This document shows, in pieces, positions 59,101 to 64,000 of a DNA stretch of 64,000 nt. The stretch comes from Tiliqua scincoides (lineage: Eukaryota; Chordata; Lepidosauria; Squamata; Scincidae), in NCBI RefSeq assembly GCF_035046505.1, contig NC_089822.1, positions 116,081,307 through 116,145,306 of the forward strand, given 5' to 3'. Positions within the stretch are counted from its first letter, which is position 1; every line of letters begins with the position of its first letter. The notes under the pieces were generated by a model. The model saw only the letters and a program-made list of their open reading frames with translations, was not told the DNA's origin and made no database searches. A program made the position numbers and the translations under genes.

Positions 59101-62100
59101 TAGCATGTGGGCTAGAATCTTGTCTTCTGCATCTAAAGAAAATGTAACTGGACTGTCTCCAGAATCTGTGCTGAGTGACCAATTCTGTGCAGACTTCATG
59201 CAAAGATCCACCTGTGTGAAAGTAACACAAAGTATCCACAGTCCAGGGCTACACTAATTACCTCTGGGTTTCTCTTTCAACACTGATATTTTGATTGCTT
59301 CTTCCTAATTCAGGTGACTGAGCTGGCAGGATATACTGCTCGTGTGTATGAGATGTTCCAGGTATTTGAAGATGTGAAGCACTGCAACTTCCGGCGTTCT
59401 GGGGAGCTTGAGGAGGGGCAGACTCGAGCTGGGACAGTGATGAGGCGTGGTGTGCGTATAGAGGGACCACTAAAGATACAGGGTAAGGCATTTTGTTTGG
59501 ATTAAAGGACCACTCTAGAAAACCTACACAGTTGATGCAGGCATAGTTGTCCTCTGCTGCTTCCTTGCTGACTGCTGTACCCTTCTGGATCATTTTCCTG
59601 TGAGTGTGTCAGATGCTAGCACCTGCAAGGTTCAAGCCAAGGCTGCATTCATGTGTGCCTGCTTATGTGGGAGTAAGTACCATTAAACCCACTGAAATTT
59701 TCTTCTGAGTAAACATGCATAGAGTTATATTGTAGGAATCCTGTGACAGTGTAATACATGGATTGTGCCACATACAGTTTGCAAGGGTGCTGGAAGTGCT
59801 GTTACCTACTATCAGGTTGTTTGATGCAGCAAAGGATAGCAGGCGCAAAGGACAGCAGGCGCATTGATCTCACCATGACCATATCTGTCCAGTGTTTCTT
59901 CCCATCCAGATATGTCTGCATCAGTGTGGGCATTAAAATCTCTCGCCAAAATGATCAATTCAGTCTGCAGGAGCCTATGCAGTGTGTCTTGAAGCTGGCT
60001 ATTGAAGTCGTCCTTGGCTGTATCTGGGCTGGTCTCAGTTGGGACATAGATGGACAGGATATGGGTCTTGACTGTACTATTAATGGTGAGGACTGCCAGA
60101 TGGTCTGATATCGGTTGGAAAGCAATTACAATTCTAGCAGCCCATTTGTCCACAATAAAGCCGATGCCAGTTGCTTGTTTATCGCCACAGGAATATATTA
60201 CCATTGTTTCATTGATCATTGGTGGGTAGATGGTCAGTGTCCCAGATCCAATGACAGATACTGTCATGATTGAGATTTTGCATTTCAGCAGTTCCATGGC
60301 AATGATTTCCTTTTGTCTGACATGGTGTCCAGGTTGCACATTCCATGCTGTGATGTGAATTTCCAGTTTCAGTGTCATGAGTTTTATTTTTTGGCAAGTA
60401 GTCCATTTCTCACCAGCACCCTGGATCCCCTGTGCTGGTGCATCAGCTGCCCCAGATTCCATGTGGTTTCTTGCCTGGTTTCCCCAGTTCTAGTCACCAC
60501 GGCAACCCTCCTCCTCTTGCAACCGGGCTTGGGACCGTCCTTGGCAGAATTCGCCCTAGGGATCAGATAGGGTAACCACAGAGACCTGGGGTTGGGTGTC
60601 CTGTACCTGTAATGGTTATGTAGAAAGAGGAACATTGCAGGTGCCATCTTTCTTGCCCCTGCATGACAAACTTGGCTTCCTAAAATTGCACCTCCTACTC
60701 TGCCTTATGGTGTGGAAGCCCTCATTTCTGTCCCCTCATCCAGCCTGGCCCAGCCAACCTCAGCTGGAGCAGACTTCTGTCTGTTGGCCAGAGCACAGTC
60801 CCAGAACCTGTTTTATGTGTCATGTTATGTCTCAGCCTTGGCTCATGTGAACTAATTTTTGAAAGGAAAGCATGCCAAAAATTATATACAGATTGCATTT
60901 CTTCTGCTAGTCCTATTGAGACACTGCGGCCAGTCCCCATACATTTAGTGTCCTTGATATGGGACCTGGAACAAACCTGCATCTTCCTGTTTGTCATTCT
61001 AAAGACCAAGGTAAGTGATGTTTGAGAGAGATACAAATCTCAGCTCCAGAGTGATGCGATACATTCTTTCCCAGCTCCCTGCCGTATACTTTGTGGCTCT
61101 GGCCTTCCTGTATATTTGCAATACTTTTTATGCTGGTCTGCTTTTGTTTTTCATCAGTGCACTCATGAGTGTACCTAACTATGGTTTGTCAGTTCAGATG
61201 CTGCTCCAAAGCATCATTTCTGATTTGGCTTTGCTGGTCCGTTGCAAACCATTGTTGTCAATTTAGCTCATCTTGCCAAGCCATAGTTGTTGTTGAGAAT
61301 ATTTATATAATGCTTTTCAACAAGAATAGTTCACAAAGCAGTTACATAGCAAAATAAATCAGTAAATGGTTCCCTGTCTTCAAAGGACTCACAGAAGAGA
61401 CACCAGCAACAGCCACTGGAAAGGATGCCATGCTGGGGTAAAGAGGGATAGATAGGTATGCTTCTTCAACCATGGTTTGGCATGATGCGTGAAGTGAGCC
61501 TTTGAGAGAAAGAAGTTTTATTAGAGGGGAAGCTGTCACCTTCTAGCTGAGTGTGGATGCCCCCTTCCAAGGATTGGAGCACTGTCATTCATCATAAATG
61601 TAATGTCCAGTCTCTTCCTCTAGGCCCCTAACCCCATCCCCTTCTGTTCACAGGTCGTGTGATTGATGTTGATAATGGAATTATCTGTGAAAACATTCCT
61701 ATCATCACACCCACTGGGGACGTAGTGGTCACCTGCCTTAATATCCGGGTAAGCAGTCAAGACAGGGGGAGAGATGGACAGCAGGGAGCCCTTTGCTGGG
61801 ATAGCAGAAGTGCTTAAATTGTCAAGACAAAACATGTAAGGTCCCAAAGTACCTGGAATTCATGCCCTCTAACCTGGAAGTACTTTGGCATAACTGCAGA
61901 AATAAGGGGGACAAGTTAGCAAGGACAGTTGCCAGCCTTTGAGCAGGCTTCTGTAGCTCTGCTTTTAACAGTGATATGATTCATGAGTTAGCAGGTATTG
62001 CTGCTCATTTCCATGCCACAGAAAGTTTTCCTTGTATCTTTCTGCAGTTCTGTGCTATTCAAGACATAGGAGCAGGCTAGGTCTTGTTTGTGTTTTTGTT

Positions 62101-62843
62101 TTTTTTCTGGTCAGCTGGTCAAGGGTTCTGTGCACTTTATGCATGCTTTGTTTTCTGTTATGACTTCACTACATCCTAGTGAAAAAGCGCTCCCAATGCC
62201 AAGCTCTGGTGGGTCCTTTTTCACCTTCACTGGGGAGGTAGAGGCAGGGAAAGTGCAGAACTGGGGTTGTAAGCATTTTGTAGGCTGGCATTCAGATAAC
62301 AGGAAAGATAGAGCAGCCAATCTGGATTGAGGGTGGGGAATGGAATCAATAGTCCCTAACAGTGCTGACTTGGCACATTGCAAGGTCAGGTCAGGTAGGA
62401 GGGGCAGGAGGCTGACTTTGATTGCTGCCTCCTGGCCAATATCTTTTTGCAAAAGTGCACAAAAAGTTGGACATCCAACAGCAATACACAGATGGGTACA
62501 AAGAGTTACTTTGAGCTGACGTGGCTCAGAGGTGTTGAAGGGGTAAAGTCAGCTGGCGAATTGCCTGAGAGCCTGGCAGGTCATGGATACAAACTGCTAT
62601 CACATGTTCTCTGGCATTTGTGTGTGGAGGGGGGGCTGGGACTGTCATGATAATATCAAGGGGATTATTTGTGTTGCTCTCTGCTGCCCTCTTGCAGGTG
62701 GATGAGGGCATGCACCTTCTTATCACCGGCCCTAATGGCTGTGGGAAAAGCTCGCTGTTCCGGATCCTGGGAGGGCTCTGGCCAACGTACGAAGGTGTCC
62801 TCTACAAGCCACCACCCCATCGTATGTTCTACATTCCCCAGAG
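52247..62843 (+). CDS. ABCD1: ABCD1 (ALDP), partial: exons 1-6 of a peroxisomal ABC half-transporter
   Basis: Peroxisomal half-transporter that imports very-long-chain fatty acyl-CoA. Coding exons are 52247-53191, 55701-55881, 57146-57288, 59314-59482, 61654-61748 and 62698-62843 (1679 nt). The five internal exons have the same lengths as I recall for human ABCD1. Exon 1 is 45 nt longer, adding 15 residues to the variable N-terminal region before the membrane domain. Visible landmarks: [20 protein letters not shown] at the first membrane helix; [20 protein letters not shown]; the EAA-like segment [15 protein letters not shown] (286-300); Walker [10 protein letters not shown] (522-530, Lys528); and the Q-loop glutamine at 559. 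The ABC signature, Walker B and H-loop should lie beyond the window. ABCD2 is an alternative in principle, but the head-to-head placement with BCAP31 and the closer match to ABCD1 favour ABCD1. Confidence 0.96.
54104..54194. mobile_element. Miniature CAATCCTA-family element
   Basis: 91 bp, aggcacaatcctaacc ... ggataggattgcagcct, with inner inverted halves (ctcagaagtaagtcc / ggggcttactcacagg). A similar block recurs inside the hAT elements at 7360-7420 and at 59637-59738. Confidence 0.65.
55619..55641. repeat. TATC microsatellite
   Basis: Imperfect run of ctat/ctct units. Confidence 0.75.
55701..55881 (+). CDS. ABCD1: ABCD1 exon 2
   Basis: A 181-nt exon encoding [18 protein letters not shown] through [19 protein letters not shown] to ATGYSKT. 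It has a cctttag acceptor and a gtgagt donor. Confidence 0.96.
55882..57145 (+). other. ABCD1: ABCD1 intron 2
   Basis: 1264 bp. No repeat or other feature recognised. Confidence 0.85.
57146..57288 (+). CDS. ABCD1: ABCD1 exon 3
   Basis: A 143-nt exon encoding a charged segment and [20 protein letters not shown], ending SSYKE. The acceptor is acactag. The donor is gtgtgg, weaker than its neighbours. The part before [10 protein letters not shown] is the least conserved. Confidence 0.94.
57561..57695 (-). mobile_element. CR1 LINE 3' end, older subfamily
   Basis: Plus-strand reading aggacatgagaagagccctg, gaatcaggccaaagaccc and cctctgggaagcccacaag is the reverse of a CR1 3' end distinct from the copies in BCAP31 intron 3. 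It contains a local duplication of gttgcctctgggaagcccaca (57642-57682). Confidence 0.8.
58081..58763. mobile_element. Large GC-rich hAT-type foldback element
   Basis: 683 bp with a perfect 8-bp target duplication, tcctaagg. Termini cagcagttttcaaact / gtttgaataccactg. It includes a palindrome, 58201-58454, with arms of about 118 bp (ggctccccaggtcaggg / ccctgacctggggagcc), and a third related block to 58600. It gives spurious frames up to 191 codons on both strands. Confidence 0.9.
59314..59482 (+). CDS. ABCD1: ABCD1 exon 4
   Basis: A 169-nt exon encoding [20 protein letters not shown] through RVFEGPLK-type sequence (read here as RIEGPLKIQ). It links the membrane domain to the nucleotide-binding domain. 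Donor gtaagg. Confidence 0.95.
59637..59738. mobile_element. Worn CAATCCTA-family element
   Basis: The blocks aaggctgcattcatg, gggagtaagtaccatta and cttctgagtaaacatgcat match the inner halves of 54104-54194. Confidence 0.5.
59812..60595 (-). mobile_element. LINE fragment with AP-endonuclease domain
   Basis: A 216-codon minus-strand frame (59812-60462) shows the order typical of a non-LTR retrotransposon AP-like endonuclease: TAWNVQ near the start, [46 protein letters not shown] and [20 protein letters not shown]. The catalytic-region GDFNAH motif reads RDFNAH. The reverse transcriptase is absent. Sequence 60463-60595 is probably its 5' leader. Clade undetermined; it is unlike my recall of RTE-BovB. 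Confidence 0.8.
61654..61748 (+). CDS. ABCD1: ABCD1 exon 5
   Basis: A 95-nt exon encoding [20 protein letters not shown] and [10 protein letters not shown], the first strands of the nucleotide-binding domain. It has a ttcacag acceptor and a gtaagc donor. Confidence 0.95.
61749..62697 (+). other. ABCD1: ABCD1 intron 5
   Basis: 949 bp. No repeat or other feature recognised. Confidence 0.85.
62698..62843 (+). CDS. ABCD1: ABCD1 exon 6 (Walker A exon)
   Basis: A 146-nt exon encoding [20 protein letters not shown] (Walker A) through [12 protein letters not shown], where the Q-loop glutamine closes the exon. It has a cttgcag acceptor and a gtacag donor. Confidence 0.97.
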
Positions 62844-64000
62844 GTACAGTGGGCCAAGGAAGGCCAACAATATTTTTAGGGAAGGGAAAGGCATCTGGTC
62901 CAACAGAGCACAAGGAGAAGTCTCGTGGCCGGGACACTTGGAATCTGTCCCCTGTGCTGTGTGGGCAGTGGGTCAGCATCAGGAAGCCTGTGGGTATTCA
63001 GATGCTTGCATTCTTCCTCTCATCCAGGTTTTCATCTGTTTCTGTGAGAGCAAGAGAGCTGGCACAGCATAATAGCTAAGAGACCGAGCTAGGAAGCCAA
63101 AAGCCCCTGAAGTGACTGGCACCTCTGCCATAAATTCACTTCTAGCTGACCATCGACAAACTCCTATCCTCTCAGCTTCCACCCCATGCATCTACAGTAC
63201 TAATACTAGCCTGGTTACTGATTATGAGAGTAGCGAATATCCAAATAATATCCAGTCGTAGTCTTTTTTTGTATTGTTATAGATCAGTGGTTCCCAAACT
63301 GGTGGGTTATGACCCGTCAGTCAGGGAAGCACTTGTCTCTGTTCCTTTAAGGGATGGGAAGGCATCTGTTCCTTTAAGGGGGAGGGAAGGCAGCAACATA
63401 ATCCCCAGGATCATGCTGCTGCCAGGGATGGGAGGTGAGTTTTTTACTTACCTGTAGCCAGCGCTGCAGTCCTGGGGGGCCTGGGCCTTCAGCAAGGCTC
63501 CCCATGCCTGCAAAAGTCTAAAAAAAAAGGAAAAAGAAAAAGGCACTTCTGGTTTTCTCAAAGAAACTGGAACTGCCCCTTTTCTGTTTTCTTTTTTAGA
63601 CTTATGCAAGCACGGGGAGCCTTGCCGAAGGCCCAGGGCCCCCAGGACTGCAGCGCTGGCTGCAGGTAAGTAAAAAAGACCCTTCCCATCCCTGGCTGCA
63701 GTGCAATTCTGGGGGTCGTGTCACTGCCTTCCCCCCTCCCCTACACACACTTACAGTGCTCTGAACTCCCTTCTAGGAGTTTGGGAAGCACTATTACAGA
63801 TTGTTTGGGGATAATGGCTGTTATAATTGTCTTGGATGTGACTCTTTGTGTTCAGAGTCACAGAAAAGATGTTAAGTCTTTGTGTAGTCTGTGTATATAT
63901 GTATTCTCCCTTTTAAAATGAAATATACTGTACTAAAATGACACAATAACAATACTGACCTACTCTAGAGGTCAGTTGAAAGCATTCCTGAGATGACTGT
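62844..64000 (+). other. ABCD1: ABCD1 intron 6, start
   Basis: Runs off the window. Exon 7 (expected to begin with PYMSVGSLRDQ-like sequence) was not found. Holds the foldback element 63285-63793. Confidence 0.85.
63285..63793. mobile_element. hAT-type foldback element, 509 bp
   Basis: Termini cagtggttcccaaactgg / gtttgggaagcacta, with 8-bp duplications ttatagat / ttacagat (7 of 8). Nearly the whole interior is a palindrome. Arms 63441-63519 and 63598-63676 are inverted copies (cagcgctgcagtcctggg / cccaggactgcagcgctg), and pairing continues inward to about 63558. Confidence 0.9.

Larger units (their letters stand above)
57289..59313 (+). other. ABCD1: ABCD1 intron 3
   Basis: 2025 bp holding a minus-strand CR1 tail and the 683-bp foldback element 58081-58763. 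Confidence 0.85.
59483..61653 (+). other. ABCD1: ABCD1 intron 4
   Basis: 2171 bp with a CAATCCTA-family remnant and a minus-strand LINE endonuclease fragment. Nothing recognised after about 60600. Confidence 0.85.

Noticed and set aside
60313-60570. Plus-strand 85-codon frame over the LINE fragment
   Set aside because: Antisense shadow of the endonuclease frame on the minus strand.

Overview
The window looks like a sauropsid genome, most likely a squamate reptile. Evidence: vertebrate-type split genes; CR1 LINE 3' ends finishing in TTCTTATG-type repeats; L2-like LINE tails; tRNA- and 5S rRNA-derived SINEs; and many short hAT-type elements with 8-bp target duplications. The species call is an inference.

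Two host genes are supported, arranged head to head as in the SLC6A8-BCAP31-ABCD1 neighbourhood of other tetrapods. BCAP31 lies on the minus strand and is complete: seven coding exons from the ATG at 45581 to the stop at 16957 (245 codons), plus a probable non-coding first exon ending at 46155 inside a CpG-rich promoter. ABCD1 lies on the plus strand and is partial: exons 1-6 (ATG at 52247, exon 6 ending at 62843) are present, and the rest of the ATP-binding half lies beyond the right edge. Every ABCD1 internal exon has exactly the length recalled for human (181, 143, 169, 95, 146 nt), and reading phases join correctly in both genes.

Layout: 1-16.4 kb is intergenic, beyond the BCAP31 3' end. 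It holds no recognisable coding exon, but does hold short DNA elements, SINEs, a CR1 tail, a probable solo LTR and a striking 95-bp-arm inverted repeat at 16079-16276. 16.4-46.2 kb is BCAP31, with repeat-filled introns. 46.2-52.2 kb is the inter-promoter region, filled with hAT-type elements and a three-unit 265-bp tandem array made from a retroposon 3' end. 52.2-64 kb is the first part of ABCD1, whose introns hold an endonuclease-bearing LINE fragment and two large foldback elements.

BCAP31 encodes an ER membrane chaperone/export receptor and ABCD1 a peroxisomal very-long-chain fatty acyl-CoA half-transporter. They share a neighbourhood but no known pathway. I found no new gene system. The best leads are the near-perfect inverted repeat beside the BCAP31 poly(A) site, a 5S-derived SINE whose tail matches the tandemly duplicated retroposon, and the altered caspase sites in BCAP31.
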